Origin: Micromonospora echinospora | GTDB lineage: Bacteria > Actinomycetota > Actinomycetes > Mycobacteriales > Micromonosporaceae | Length of the DNA stretch: 64,000 bases | Reading direction: 5' to 3' | Assembly: GCF_900091495.1 (NCBI RefSeq) | Contig: NZ_LT607413.1 | Coordinates: 2,170,001-2,234,000, forward strand | Shown here: positions 25,030-33,027 of the stretch, piece by piece | Layout of the letters: each line of letters begins with the position of its first letter | How positions within the stretch are numbered: the stretch's first letter is position 1 | The notes under the pieces: generated by a model | Database searches by the model: none | Told to the model about the DNA's origin: nothing | The model's input: the letters and a program-made list of their open reading frames with translations, nothing else | Translations under genes and position numbers: made by a program

Positions 25030-25711
25030 GTGTCGCCTGAGAACAGCCACAGTTCGTCCCCGGGGTTCGCTGGCCTCTGCAGCGTACCGCAGGGATTCTT
25101 CGCTTCCCGGGTCTAATTCACTCCCACTCGCTGCCACGCATGGCCCGACCCTTTCTGCCTTTCCGGCCCCGTCGGGGTGCCGGCGCCTGCCTGCTCTACC
25201 TGCAGCTTAGGCAAGGATATGGCAGCTTAGGTACGATAAATGTCGCTATATGCAACATTAGTTAAGAGTCCGACCTTTTGTTACTTTCCGTCCATCCGCC
25301 CTGAGCGGAGCGAGGTGATCTGCTTTCGCTCCGCATTCAAACTGTCGCTTGCCGCTGCGGAATGCGCACCGTCGGGTCGGCGGGTCGAGTGGCGCCGTCC
25401 GGCGGATCGGTCGGTGACCGGACGGTCACCGAGGGCTGGAGAAGGCGGCTGCCCCGAATCACCGATGACGTCATTGTGGCTCACCTCAGATCCTCCGGAA
25501 TTGCCCGGGAAGCGGAGAGTAATCGGGGCGCGGTCATCGTGGAGTGGTCGGGTACGCGGCGACACCGGCGCGGGGACACCTTTGCTGTGCATCTTCGGAT
25601 AGTTCCCCGGCATTTGGAAACCCCGCCGGTAGTGACCATCTCCACCGTCACCTGGCGGCCCGGGGAGTCCGTGGCCGCTCCGGGCGTCGCGGCGGGGTTA
25701 GGCTCACGGGC
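25030..25711. other. intergenic region between GGDEF-EAL gene and moaC
   Basis: About 680 bp between divergent genes, richest in A/T at 25196-25345. It holds a perfect 10-bp direct repeat GCAGCTTAGG (25202-25211 and 25222-25231, period 20), a reverse-strand TATCGT that could be the GGDEF-EAL -10 (25238-25233), a 9-bp hairpin (25305-25313 with 25326-25334), and the moaC -10 at 25699-25704. I see no small gene and no match to a molybdenum cofactor or c-di-GMP riboswitch. Confidence 0.55.
25699..25704 (+). promoter_or_regulatory. -10 hexamer, leaderless moaC mRNA
   Basis: TAGGCT ends 7 nt before GTG 25712. Confidence 0.55.
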
Positions 25712-26203
25712 GTGACGGAACCCGCGCAGCTGACGCATCTCGACCCGGCGGGCGCGGCCCGCATGGTCGACGTCTCCGCCAAGCCGGTCTCCGGCCGTCG
25801 GGCCGTGGCCGCCGGCCGGCTGCGGACCACGGCCGAGGTGATCGGTCTGCTCCGGCGGGACGGTCTGCCCAAGGGCGACGCGCTCGCCGTGGGTCGCCTC
25901 GCCGGCATCATGGGCGCCAAGCGCACGCCGGAGCTGATCCCGCTCTGTCATCCGATCGCCCTGCACGGGGTGACGGTGGACTTCGAGTTGACCGAGGACA
26001 CGGTGGAGATCACCGCGACCGCGCGGACGGCGGACCGGACCGGGGTGGAGATGGAGGCGCTCACCGCGGTCGCCACCGCCGGGCTCGCCCTGGTCGACAT
26101 GGTCAAGGCCGTCGACCCGGCGGCCTCCGTCGACGCGGTACGCGTCCTCCGCAAGGAAGGCGGCAAGACCGGCGACTGGCAGCGGCCGGCGGACCGGCCG
26201 TGA
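25712..26203 (+). CDS. moaC: cyclic pyranopterin monophosphate synthase MoaC
   Basis: A 163-residue MoaC, which with MoaA turns GTP into cyclic pyranopterin monophosphate, the first stable molybdopterin precursor. Signatures: ARMVDVSAKPVSGRRAVAAG, KGDALAVGRLAGIMGAKRTPELIPLCHPI, and GVEMEALTAVATAGLALVDMVKAVD, including the catalytic Lys/Asp region and the CHP motif. GTG 25712 is placed by the family start (THLDPAGAARMVDV) and by a TAGGCT -10 7 nt upstream. The stop overlaps the next start (GTGA), so moaC and mog are coupled. Confidence 0.96.
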   Translation: MTEPAQLTHLDPAGAARMVDVSAKPVSGRRAVAAGRLRTTAEVIGLLRRDGLPKGDALAVGRLAGIMGAKRTPELIPLCHPIALHGVTVDFELTEDTVEITATARTADRTGVEMEALTAVATAGLALVDMVKAVDPAASVDAVRVLRKEGGKTGDWQRPADRP

Positions 26204-26670
26204 TCCGGGCCCGCGTGATCGTGGCGTCCAACCGTGCCGCCGCCGGGGTGTACGCCGACACCAGCGGCCCGATCCTCGTCGCCGGCCTCCGGGAACTCGG
26301 CTGCGTGGTCGACGACCCGGTGGTGGTGCCCGACGGCGACCCGGTCGGCCGGGCCCTGCGCGCCGCCGTCGCCGACGGCGTGGACGTGGTCCTGACCAGC
26401 GGCGGCACCGGCGTCACCCCCACCGACCGGACCCCGGACGTCACCCGGACGGTCCTCGACCACGAGATCCCCGGCATCGCCGAGGCGATCCGCGCGCACA
26501 GCCGGGCCACCGTGCCCACCTCGGTGCTCTCCCGGGGGCTCGCCGGGGTGGCCGGACGGACCCTGGTGGTGAACCTCCCCGGCTCCACCGGCGGAGCCCG
26601 GGACGGGCTGGCCGTGCTCGGCCCGATCCTCGCCCACACCGTCGACCAGCTGCGCGGCGGCGACCACTGA
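26200..26670 (+). CDS. mog: molybdopterin adenylyltransferase family (MogA/MoaB)
   Basis: A 156-residue protein of the MogA/MoaB fold, which adenylates molybdopterin before molybdate insertion. Typical motifs are LTSGGTGVTPTDRTPDVT (the GGTG loop with the conserved Asp), EIPGIAEAIR, TSVLSRGLAG and LVVNLPGSTGGARDGLAVL. GTG 26200 overlaps the moaC stop. It is followed after 120 bp by moeA. MogA and MoaB cannot be split firmly by sequence reading alone, so the symbol is provisional. Confidence 0.92.
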   Translation: MIRARVIVASNRAAAGVYADTSGPILVAGLRELGCVVDDPVVVPDGDPVGRALRAAVADGVDVVLTSGGTGVTPTDRTPDVTRTVLDHEIPGIAEAIRAHSRATVPTSVLSRGLAGVAGRTLVVNLPGSTGGARDGLAVLGPILAHTVDQLRGGDH

Positions 26671-26777
26671 CGGTCGCACCGCGTTGCCGTCCGCAGGACC
26701 GGCCGGCCGACGGAGGCACGCCGGGCACCCCGTGCACGGGGTGGCTTGCTCGTCCATCGAGGGCGAAGTCCCCCCGA

Positions 26778-26783
26778 TAGGGT
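26778..26783 (+). promoter_or_regulatory. -10 hexamer, leaderless moeA mRNA
   Basis: TAGGGT ends 7 nt before GTG 26791, so moeA-moaE can be transcribed apart from moaC-mog. Confidence 0.5.
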
Positions 26784-26790
26784 GGTCCGC

Positions 26791-28065
26791 GTGAGCGTGC
26801 GCAGTGAGCTGACCGGGAGCCACACCGTCGGGGATCCGGGTGGCGCACCCCCGCCGGCCGGCTGGGAGGAGGCCCGCGCCCGGGTCTACGCGGTCGGCCT
26901 GGCCGCCGCGCTCCCCGTCGTCACCCGGCCGCTCGCCGAGGCCGACGGGCACACCCTCGCCGAACCGCTGACGCCCCGTACCGACCTGCCCGCCTTCCCC
27001 ACCTCCAGCGTGGACGGATGGGCGGTGCGTGGCCCGGGGCCGTGGCGGGTCGTCGGCCGGGTGCTCGCCGGCGGCACCCCGGAGCCCCTGACCGGGGACG
27101 GCACGACCGTCGAGATCGCCACCGGCGCGATGGTGCCCGAGGGCACCGCCGCCATCCTGCGGATCGAGGAGTCCACGCGCACCGCCGACGGTCGGGTGAG
27201 CGGCACGCCCCGACCCGCCCCCGAGTGGCGACCGACGGGCGAGGAGGCGCGGGCCGGCGAGGAACTGCTGCCCACCGGCACCCCGGTCGACCCGGGGCTG
27301 ATCGGGCTGGCCGCCTCCTGCGGCCACGACTCGCTGCCGGTCCGCCGGCCGCCCCGGGCCGCGCTGCTCGTCTTCGGGGACGAGCTGCTCACCGCCGGCC
27401 CGCCCGCCGCCGGCCGGGTCCGCGACGCGCTGGGCCCGGCGGTGCCGGCCTGGCTGCGGCGGTACGGCTGCCAGGTGCGTCCCGCCGACGTCGTCGGCCC
27501 GGTCGCCGACACGCTCCCGGCCCACGTGGCCGCCCTACGTACCGCCCTGACCGGGGCGGACCTGGTCTGCACCACGGGCGGGACGATGCACGGGCCGGTC
27601 GACCACCTGCACCCCGCGCTCCAGGCCCTCGGGGCCGACTACGTCGTCAACACGGTGGCGGTCCGGCCCGGCTTCCCGATGCTGCTGGCCCGGCTGGTCG
27701 GGGACGACGGGCGGGCCCGCTTCGTCGCCGGGCTGCCCGGCAACCCGCAGTCGGCGATCGTCGCGCTGGTCTCGCTGGTGGCCCCGCTGCTCGCCGGACT
27801 CCAGGGCCGGCCGATGCCGGCGCTGTCGTACGCCACCCTGGCCGAGCCGGTCCGGGGCCGGGGCGCCTACACCCACCTGGCCCTCGTCCGGCTGGACGCC
27901 GCGTCCGGCACCGCCCACCCGGTCCGCCACGTCGGCTCCGCCATGCTGCGCGGGCTGGCCGGCGCCGACGGGTTCGCGGTGATCCGGCCGGACACCACCG
28001 GGGAGGCCGGGGCACGGGTACCGGTCGTGCCGTTGCCGCTGCTGCCCGGGGAGCGTACGTCGTGA
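26791..28065 (+). CDS. moeA: molybdopterin molybdotransferase, divergent MoeA
   Basis: A 424-residue MoeA-type protein, which inserts molybdate into adenylylated molybdopterin. The N-terminus has the LPAFPTSSVDGWAV signature (residues about 68-81) and the PEGTAAILRIEE segment replaces the usual P-GADAVV--E. The MoCF domain keeps VFGDELL and ends with LPGNPQSAIVALVSL. The usual GG-S-G-D loop is TTGGTMHGPVDHLHPAL, lacking the S-G pair. It is therefore divergent, and either a MoeA with altered residues or a paralogue with a changed role. GTG 26791 follows a -10 hexamer 7 nt upstream. The stop overlaps moaE (GTGA). Confidence 0.9.
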   Translation: MSVRSELTGSHTVGDPGGAPPPAGWEEARARVYAVGLAAALPVVTRPLAEADGHTLAEPLTPRTDLPAFPTSSVDGWAVRGPGPWRVVGRVLAGGTPEPLTGDGTTVEIATGAMVPEGTAAILRIEESTRTADGRVSGTPRPAPEWRPTGEEARAGEELLPTGTPVDPGLIGLAASCGHDSLPVRRPPRAALLVFGDELLTAGPPAAGRVRDALGPAVPAWLRRYGCQVRPADVVGPVADTLPAHVAALRTALTGADLVCTTGGTMHGPVDHLHPALQALGADYVVNTVAVRPGFPMLLARLVGDDGRARFVAGLPGNPQSAIVALVSLVAPLLAGLQGRPMPALSYATLAEPVRGRGAYTHLALVRLDAASGTAHPVRHVGSAMLRGLAGADGFAVIRPDTTGEAGARVPVVPLPLLPGERTS

Positions 28066-28505
28066 CCGTCCACCCGGCGACCGACCACCCGGTGGTGATC
28101 GCCGAGGTCACCACCGCACCGCTGGACGTCGCCGCCCACGAGGCGGCGGTCGCCGCCCGCCGGGCCGGTGCGGTGGTCACCTTCCAGGGGGTGGTCCGCG
28201 ACCACGACCACGGCCGGTCGGTGCACACGTTGGAGTACGAGGGGCACCCCAGTGCCGCCGAGGTGCTCCGCGCGGTGGCCGCCGAGGTGGCCGCCGACCC
28301 GGACGTGTACGCGGTCGCCGTGTCGCACCGGATCGGCCCGCTGGAGATCGGGGACGCGGCCCTGGTCGCGACGGTCAGCACGGCCCACCGGGCGGCGGCC
28401 TTCGCCGCCTGCGCCCGTCTGGTCGACGAGGTGAAGGCGCGGCTGCCGATCTGGAAGCGGCAGGTCTTCGCCGACGGCACCGAGGAGTGGGTCAACTGCC
28501 CCTGA
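28062..28505 (+). CDS. moaE: molybdopterin synthase catalytic subunit MoaE
   Basis: A 147-residue MoaE, the large subunit of molybdopterin synthase, which uses MoaD thiocarboxylate sulfur to form the dithiolene. Motifs: GAVVTFQGVVRDHDHGRSVHTLEYEGH, RIGPLEIGDAALVATVS, AHRAAAFAACARLVDEVKARLPIWKRQ with the active-site Lys in the KARLPIWK region, and the closing DGTEEWVNCP. GTG 28062 overlaps the moeA stop. Its partner MoaD is encoded 10 kb away at 38507-38791. Confidence 0.96.
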   Translation: MTVHPATDHPVVIAEVTTAPLDVAAHEAAVAARRAGAVVTFQGVVRDHDHGRSVHTLEYEGHPSAAEVLRAVAAEVAADPDVYAVAVSHRIGPLEIGDAALVATVSTAHRAAAFAACARLVDEVKARLPIWKRQVFADGTEEWVNCP

Positions 28506-28588
28506 CCGGGCAGCCGGTGTCGGGCCGACGGGCTGGCGCCGGCCCACAGTCGGTATCAGCCGACAGTGGACGTGGACGTGGACGACGG

Positions 28589-30028
28589 TCAGCGGCGGGC
28601 GACCAGGTCGGGTCGGCCCAGCCGGTCGGCGTAGAAGGCCGGCTCGGCACCGGGCCGCCACGGCAGGGCCGCCACCAGCACGATCAGCGCCAGAGCCAGC
28701 GAGTTCTCCATCAGCGCGCCGAACAGGCCGTCGGCGTAGTGCGACACCTCGGGGAGCTGGTGCTCGTACGGCCAGATCGGCGAGACCAGGAAGAGCAGGT
28801 AGAGCAGGACGGCGGCGGCCGCGTGCCGGAACCCGGTCATGGTCGGGTACCAGATCGGGGGGCGGAGGCCGTTGACCCCGGGTGGGCCGCCGTACGACGC
28901 CGCACCGGAGCGCTGCATCGGCCCCCGGCTCGCCTCACGCCGCCGTAGCGCGGCGTCGGCGAGCACCACGATCGCCGGGATCACCCATACCAGGTGGTGC
29001 GTCCAGGAGATCGGACTGATCACGTTGGTGGTGAGCCCGACCAGGGTGAACGCGGTCAGTTCGTCGCCGTCGGCGCGGGCGTTGGCCGCCCGGGAGAGAC
29101 CGAGCGCGAGCATCAGCACCGCGAACGCCAGCCAGAGCAAGCCGGGCGTCTCGATCGAGTCGTAGAGCCGGGCCAACAGCCCGGCGAGGGACTGGTTGGG
29201 GGTCATGTCGGCCGCGCCGACCCGCTCGGTCTGCCAGAGCACCCGGGTGAAGTACGCCCGGGACTCCGTGCCGGCCAACGTGAACATGCCCAGCGTGACA
29301 CCGATCGCGGTGCCGACCGCGGTCGCCGCCGCCCGCCACTGCCGGGTGATCAGCAGGTACACGATGAACAGCGCCGGGGTGAGCTTGATCGAGGTGGCCA
29401 GCCCGATCCCCGCGCCGGCCCAGACGCCGCTGAACACGAACCGGCGCAGCGGGCCGTCGTCCCGGCGGTACCGGGTGCCCCGCCGGGACCGCCACCGCAG
29501 GCCGATCAGGTCGGCCATGACCAGCGCGAAGAGCAGCAGGTTGACCTGGCCGTAGCCGAGCGTCTCGCGGACCGGCTCGATGGCGACCGCGAGTGGCACC
29601 GCGACCGCGACCGTGAACCACAGCGGCTGCCCGATCCGGTCGACGACCGGCCGGAGCAGCCCGGCCAGGACGACCGCCAGCGCGGCGGTGCTCCCGAGCG
29701 CGTTGAACCAGCCGGCGACCCCGACCGGCAGGTGCGCCATGGGCAGCATGACCAGCCCACCGAAGGGCGGGTAGGTGAAACCCAGGGTGGTGTCGGGGGC
29801 GATGAAGTCGTACAGCTCGTTGCCGCTGGCCCACCAGACCATCGCGCCGTGGTAGATCTTCATGTCGAAGAAGTTGTACGGCCGGCCGAACTCGCCGATG
29901 GCGATCCAGGCGGCGTAGACGGCGGCAGCCACGATGCCCAGCCGGACGGCCGTGCGGCGGTCCAACCTGCGGGCTGCACGGCGCACGGGGGCGAGTCGGT
30001 CCGCCCGTCTCCCGACGGTCGCCGGCAT
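28589..30028 (-). CDS. GT87 family mannosyltransferase-like membrane protein
   Basis: A 479-residue GT-C fold protein resembling PimE-type alpha-1,2-mannosyltransferases, which take mannose from polyprenyl-phosphate outside the membrane. Helix 1 is AVRLGIVAAAVYAAWIAI. The first outer loop has the family Asp in NFFDMKIYHGAMVWWASG and then LGFTYPPFGGLVMLPMA. Later come ETLGYGQVNLLLFALVMAD, SIKLTPALFIVYLL and SPISWTHHLVWVIPAI, all typical of GT87. ATG 30028 has GGGGGTGG upstream; the frame extends further to 30142 without support. It converges on moaE. With the other two GT-C-like proteins here it fits envelope glycolipid (PIM/LM-type) synthesis, but the product is inferred. Confidence 0.9.
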   Translation of the reverse strand: MPATVGRRADRLAPVRRAARRLDRRTAVRLGIVAAAVYAAWIAIGEFGRPYNFFDMKIYHGAMVWWASGNELYDFIAPDTTLGFTYPPFGGLVMLPMAHLPVGVAGWFNALGSTAALAVVLAGLLRPVVDRIGQPLWFTVAVAVPLAVAIEPVRETLGYGQVNLLLFALVMADLIGLRWRSRRGTRYRRDDGPLRRFVFSGVWAGAGIGLATSIKLTPALFIVYLLITRQWRAAATAVGTAIGVTLGMFTLAGTESRAYFTRVLWQTERVGAADMTPNQSLAGLLARLYDSIETPGLLWLAFAVLMLALGLSRAANARADGDELTAFTLVGLTTNVISPISWTHHLVWVIPAIVVLADAALRRREASRGPMQRSGAASYGGPPGVNGLRPPIWYPTMTGFRHAAAAVLLYLLFLVSPIWPYEHQLPEVSHYADGLFGALMENSLALALIVLVAALPWRPGAEPAFYADRLGRPDLVARR

Positions 30029-30288
30029 GGTGTGGCCACCCCCGTACCAACTTCGTCCTGTCCGTCCAGGTCCCGCACGGAGCCTAGAACGGTGCCTCAC
30101 GTTGATGCCTCCCGCGTTATGCGACCGTGTCCGATCCCACACCAGTTTTTGACATTTCCACCGCGTTAACGCATCGCGGGTGGTTCAGGTGATTAGCGGC
30201 CTTAGCGGGGGGTGAGGCCCTTGGACGAGAGAGTGCCCGGCCAGGTCAGCCGGGCTGTCGACGGGTCGTGTGTGGGGTGGGCGACCGG

Positions 30289-30834
30289 TCAGCCGGGGAG
30301 CCGACGGGCCGCCGCCGCCGTCCGTACCGCAAGTCGGGTCTCCCGGCGGGCGGTCCGGACCGCGCGCTGTACCGAGCGTCGGGAATGGCCGATCCGGTGT
30401 CCGGCACGCCAGCGCAGACTCGGCCGGCCCTGGGTGTCCGCCGCGGCGAGCAGCAGGCCGCCGAGCAACCCGAGGTTCTTCAGGAAGTGCACCTGCTGGT
30501 TCATGCGCGCGGCCGGGTCGTCGGCGGTCCAGAAGGGATGACCGGCGAGCGTGGTCGGCACCAGCGAGCCGGCCAGCAGCAGCGCGGCGGGCCGGGTGAA
30601 GTGCCCGGTGGCGAGCATCAGCCCGCCGGCCACCTGCGCCGCGCCGTTGGCCCGGACCAGCGTCTCGGCGTCGCTGGGCAGGGCGCCGCCGGCCTGTTCG
30701 AGCAGCGGGGTGACCCGGTCGGTGACCGGCTTGGCCTGCGCGGTGAAGTGCGCCGGGTTGCGCAACTGCTGGACCCCACTGGCCAGGAAGATGCCGCTCA
30801 GCAGAGCACGGGCGAGGGAGCGTACGGGTTTCAT
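30289..30834 (-). CDS. DoxX family membrane protein
   Basis: A 181-residue DoxX-type protein with four helices: RALLSGIFLASGVQQL, the VRANGAAQVAGGLMLATG segment, PAALLLAGSLVPTTLAGHPFW and HFLKNLGLLGGLLLAAAD. The HPFW motif and HFLKNLGLLGG are family hallmarks. A 50-residue basic tail (RRSVQRAVRTARRETRL) follows. DoxX proteins act in membrane redox or thiol homeostasis in actinobacteria; no partner gene is adjacent. ATG 30834, with no clear ribosome binding site. Confidence 0.9.
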   Translation of the reverse strand: MKPVRSLARALLSGIFLASGVQQLRNPAHFTAQAKPVTDRVTPLLEQAGGALPSDAETLVRANGAAQVAGGLMLATGHFTRPAALLLAGSLVPTTLAGHPFWTADDPAARMNQQVHFLKNLGLLGGLLLAAADTQGRPSLRWRAGHRIGHSRRSVQRAVRTARRETRLAVRTAAAARRLPG

Positions 30835-30975
30835 GGCTCAGTCATACCCCGTGGCGGCCAGGATCATGGCTGCAACCGTCGATCTGCCCGCGAGTTCCGT
30901 CCTGACGTGTCGGGCCCGCCGTCCCGACCCCGGGGCGGCCGGCGAGTCCGTCCCGGGTGGACCTGCCGGGACGGG

Positions 30976-30981
30976 TAACGT
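30976..30981 (+). promoter_or_regulatory. -10 hexamer, leaderless GNAT gene
   Basis: TAACGT ends 6 nt before ATG 30988. Confidence 0.45.
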
Positions 30982-30987
30982 GCCCGG

Positions 30988-31527
30988 ATGACCACGCTGC
31001 GGCTGCGACCCGAGGGACCTGCCGACGCCGACCCGGTCCGCCGGGTGCTCGCCGGAGCCTTCGCCCGCGCGGGCGTGCCGGTCCCGCCCGAGGTGGGGCT
31101 GGTCGACGAACTGCGCGACAGCGACGCCTGGATCCCGGAGCTGGCCATGGTCGCCGAGTACGGCGGTGAGGTGGTCGGCTACGCCCTGCTGACCCGGGTC
31201 CGCGTCGACCCCGGCCAGTTCCCGGCCCTGGCGCTCGGACCGGTGGCGGTCGCACCGCACCGACAGCGGATCGGCCTCGGTGTCTCCGTGGTGCAGGCCG
31301 CCCTGGAAGCGGCCACCGAGCTTGGCGAGCGGCTGGTCGTGGTGCTCGGTGACCCGGCGTACTACCGGCGGTTCGGGTTCGACCGGGCGGACCGGATGGG
31401 ACTGTCCAGCCCCTGGTCCGGCCTGGGCGAGCCGTGGCAGGCACTGGTGCTGCCGCCGACCCTCAGCGGAGAGGTCGGGGTGCCCCGGGGCGAGGTGGTC
31501 TTCCCGCCCCCCTGGTCCCGCGTGTGA
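30988..31527 (+). CDS. GNAT family N-acetyltransferase
   Basis: A 179-residue acetyl-CoA-dependent acetyltransferase. The acetyl-CoA site is ALGPVAVAPHRQRIGLGVSVVQAALEAA at about 80-107, containing the R/Q-x-x-G-x-G/A loop as HRQRIGLG. GDPAYYRRFGFDRA near 120-133 is a typical YY-RFGF motif of small-molecule and metabolite acetyltransferases. Its substrate is unknown. ATG 30988 is supported by a TAACGT -10 6 nt upstream (leaderless). It stands alone between a DoxX gene and the convergent ATPase gene. Confidence 0.92.
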   Translation: MTTLRLRPEGPADADPVRRVLAGAFARAGVPVPPEVGLVDELRDSDAWIPELAMVAEYGGEVVGYALLTRVRVDPGQFPALALGPVAVAPHRQRIGLGVSVVQAALEAATELGERLVVVLGDPAYYRRFGFDRADRMGLSSPWSGLGEPWQALVLPPTLSGEVGVPRGEVVFPPPWSRV

Positions 31528-31622
31528 GTCGCGGCAGCATGCGGAGTCGGTGAGCCCGCAGGTGCAGCAGCGGGTTCGGGCGCGGCGTCGCCCGGATCGC
31601 CGACGTCGATCCCGGTGGCCGG

Positions 31623-32864
31623 TCAGCCCGGCTGGGTCCGCAGGTAACGGCCGAAGTGCGGGACGGTGAACGCCACCGTGCCGCGCTCCCCGGAGTAGAT
31701 CAACCCCTTCTTGATCAGCGCGTCCCGGGCCGGGGAGAGGCTGGCGGGCTTCCGCTCCAGCGCCCGGGCGATCTCGGCGGTCGGCACCGCCGCGTCCATG
31801 TCGTCCCGGGTCTCCCCGGGGTCGCCGTCGACCCGGGACAGGGTCGCCATCGCCCGCATGTACTCCCGCTCGGCCGGGGTGGCCCGCTCGAACCGGGACC
31901 CGAAGAAGCCCACCGCCAGCTCCGCCTCGGCCTCGGGCGCCGCCACCCGGACGTCGGCGGCGGTGATCGGCGAGCGGGGCGCGTGGTCCCAGGTGGCCTT
32001 CCCGTACGCCTGGACGAAGTACGGGTAGCCGCCGGAGGACTCGTAGAGCAGGTCCAGCGCCTTCGGCTCGTACTCGACCTCCTCCCGGGCGGCCGGTGCG
32101 CAGAGCGCCTGGTCGGCGGCGATCCGGTCGAGCCGGTCGATGCGCTGGTAGCGGTAGAGCCGCTCCGAGTAGGACTTCGCCGCGCTGAGCACCGCCGGCA
32201 GGTGCGGCAGCCCGGCACCGACCACGATCAGCGGCGCGCCGAGCTGGGACAACTCGTGGCAGGCGGCGCAGAGCGCACTGACGTCCTCCGGGCCGACGTC
32301 CTGCATCTCGTCGATGAAGACCGCGATGCCGGTGCCGACGTCGGCGGCCACGCTCGCCGCGTCGGTGAGCAGCTCCACCAGGTCGATCTCGATGTCCCCG
32401 GAATCGGCCCGACCGCTGCTGGCCGGCACGTCGATCCCCGGCTGCCAGCGGTCCCGCAGCCGGGGCGCGCCGGCCCTCCCGCCCACCGTGGCCGCACCAC
32501 GCTGGGCGAACGCCTTGAGCACGCCGAGGAAGGCGTCGATCCGTTCGGGAGCGCGGTGCCGGGGTGCGAGTTCCCGCACCGCCATGTGCAGGGCCGCCGC
32601 CACCGGCCGGCGCAGCGACTGGTCCGGCCGCGCCTCGATCTTGCCGGTGCCCCAGAGCCGGCCGATGGCCTGGGACCGCAGCGTGTTGAGCAGCACCGTC
32701 TTGCCCACCCCGCGCAGGCCGGTGAGCATCAGGCTGCGTTCCGGGCGGCCCCGGGCGATCCGCTCCAGCACGATGTCGAAGACGTCCAGCTCCCGCCCCC
32801 GGCCGGCCAGCTCGGGGGGACGCTGCCCAGCGCCCGGGGCGTACGGGTTGCGGACCGGATCCAC
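31623..32864 (-). CDS. AAA+/Orc1-like ATP-binding protein
   Basis: A 413-residue P-loop ATPase. The start is VDPVRNPYAPGAGQRPPELAGR, then Walker A LTGLRGVGKTVLL at about 45-57 and Walker B GIAVFIDEMQDVGPEDV near 180. Sensor-like RYQRIDRLDRI, then SSGGYPYFVQAYGK and a C-terminal winged-helix region (IARALERKPASLSPARDALIKKGLIYSGERGTVAFT) give an ORC/Cdc6-like layout. The substrate is unknown; DNA or a partner effector is plausible. GTG 32864 is placed by TACGGT ending 7 nt upstream (reverse strand 32877-32872). A palindrome GTCTAGC-N6-GCTAGAC lies just beyond the -10. Convergent with the GNAT gene. Confidence 0.88.
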   Translation of the reverse strand: MDPVRNPYAPGAGQRPPELAGRGRELDVFDIVLERIARGRPERSLMLTGLRGVGKTVLLNTLRSQAIGRLWGTGKIEARPDQSLRRPVAAALHMAVRELAPRHRAPERIDAFLGVLKAFAQRGAATVGGRAGAPRLRDRWQPGIDVPASSGRADSGDIEIDLVELLTDAASVAADVGTGIAVFIDEMQDVGPEDVSALCAACHELSQLGAPLIVVGAGLPHLPAVLSAAKSYSERLYRYQRIDRLDRIAADQALCAPAAREEVEYEPKALDLLYESSGGYPYFVQAYGKATWDHAPRSPITAADVRVAAPEAEAELAVGFFGSRFERATPAEREYMRAMATLSRVDGDPGETRDDMDAAVPTAEIARALERKPASLSPARDALIKKGLIYSGERGTVAFTVPHFGRYLRTQPG

Positions 32865-32871
32865 GTCTCGC

Positions 32872-32904
32872 ACCGTATCGGGCCGTCTAGCGCCGCAGCT
32901 AGAC
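32872..32904 (-). promoter_or_regulatory. ATPase promoter with GTCTAGC-N6-GCTAGAC operator
   Basis: Reverse-strand -10 TACGGT (32877-32872) ends 7 nt before GTG 32864. A perfect 7-bp inverted repeat (32885-32891 with 32898-32904, 6-nt spacer) overlaps the -35 region, so a bound protein would block or recruit polymerase. Confidence 0.6.
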
Positions 32905-32955
32905 ATACGTAGAGGACGGCATCGGCGTGTCTCGCCGGGCGAGGAGGATCGAGCG

Positions 32956-32999
32956 GAATCTAGGGGACTCTGCCGTCCAGGCTAGACAGCCCTAGATTC
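32956..32999. promoter_or_regulatory. second CTAG-containing inverted repeat upstream of the ATPase
   Basis: GAATCTAGGG (32956-32965) pairs perfectly with CCCTAGATTC (32990-32999) across 24 nt; the spacer carries a third GCTAGAC half-site (32981-32987). Distance to the ATPase start is about 100 nt. Confidence 0.45.
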
Positions 33000-33027
33000 G
33001 GTTAGCGGCTCCGGCCCGCCTGCGGTG

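Noticed and set aside
25030..25711. A molybdenum cofactor or c-di-GMP riboswitch between the GGDEF-EAL gene and moaC
   Set aside because: I find none of the conserved sequence blocks of either class, and moaC appears to be leaderless, leaving no room for a 5' aptamer.
27018..28505. A 495-codon frame joining an out-of-frame reading of moeA to moaE
   Set aside because: Only the last 147 codons are genuine (MoaE from GTG 28062); the earlier part is Arg/Pro/Gly-rich shadow of moeA.
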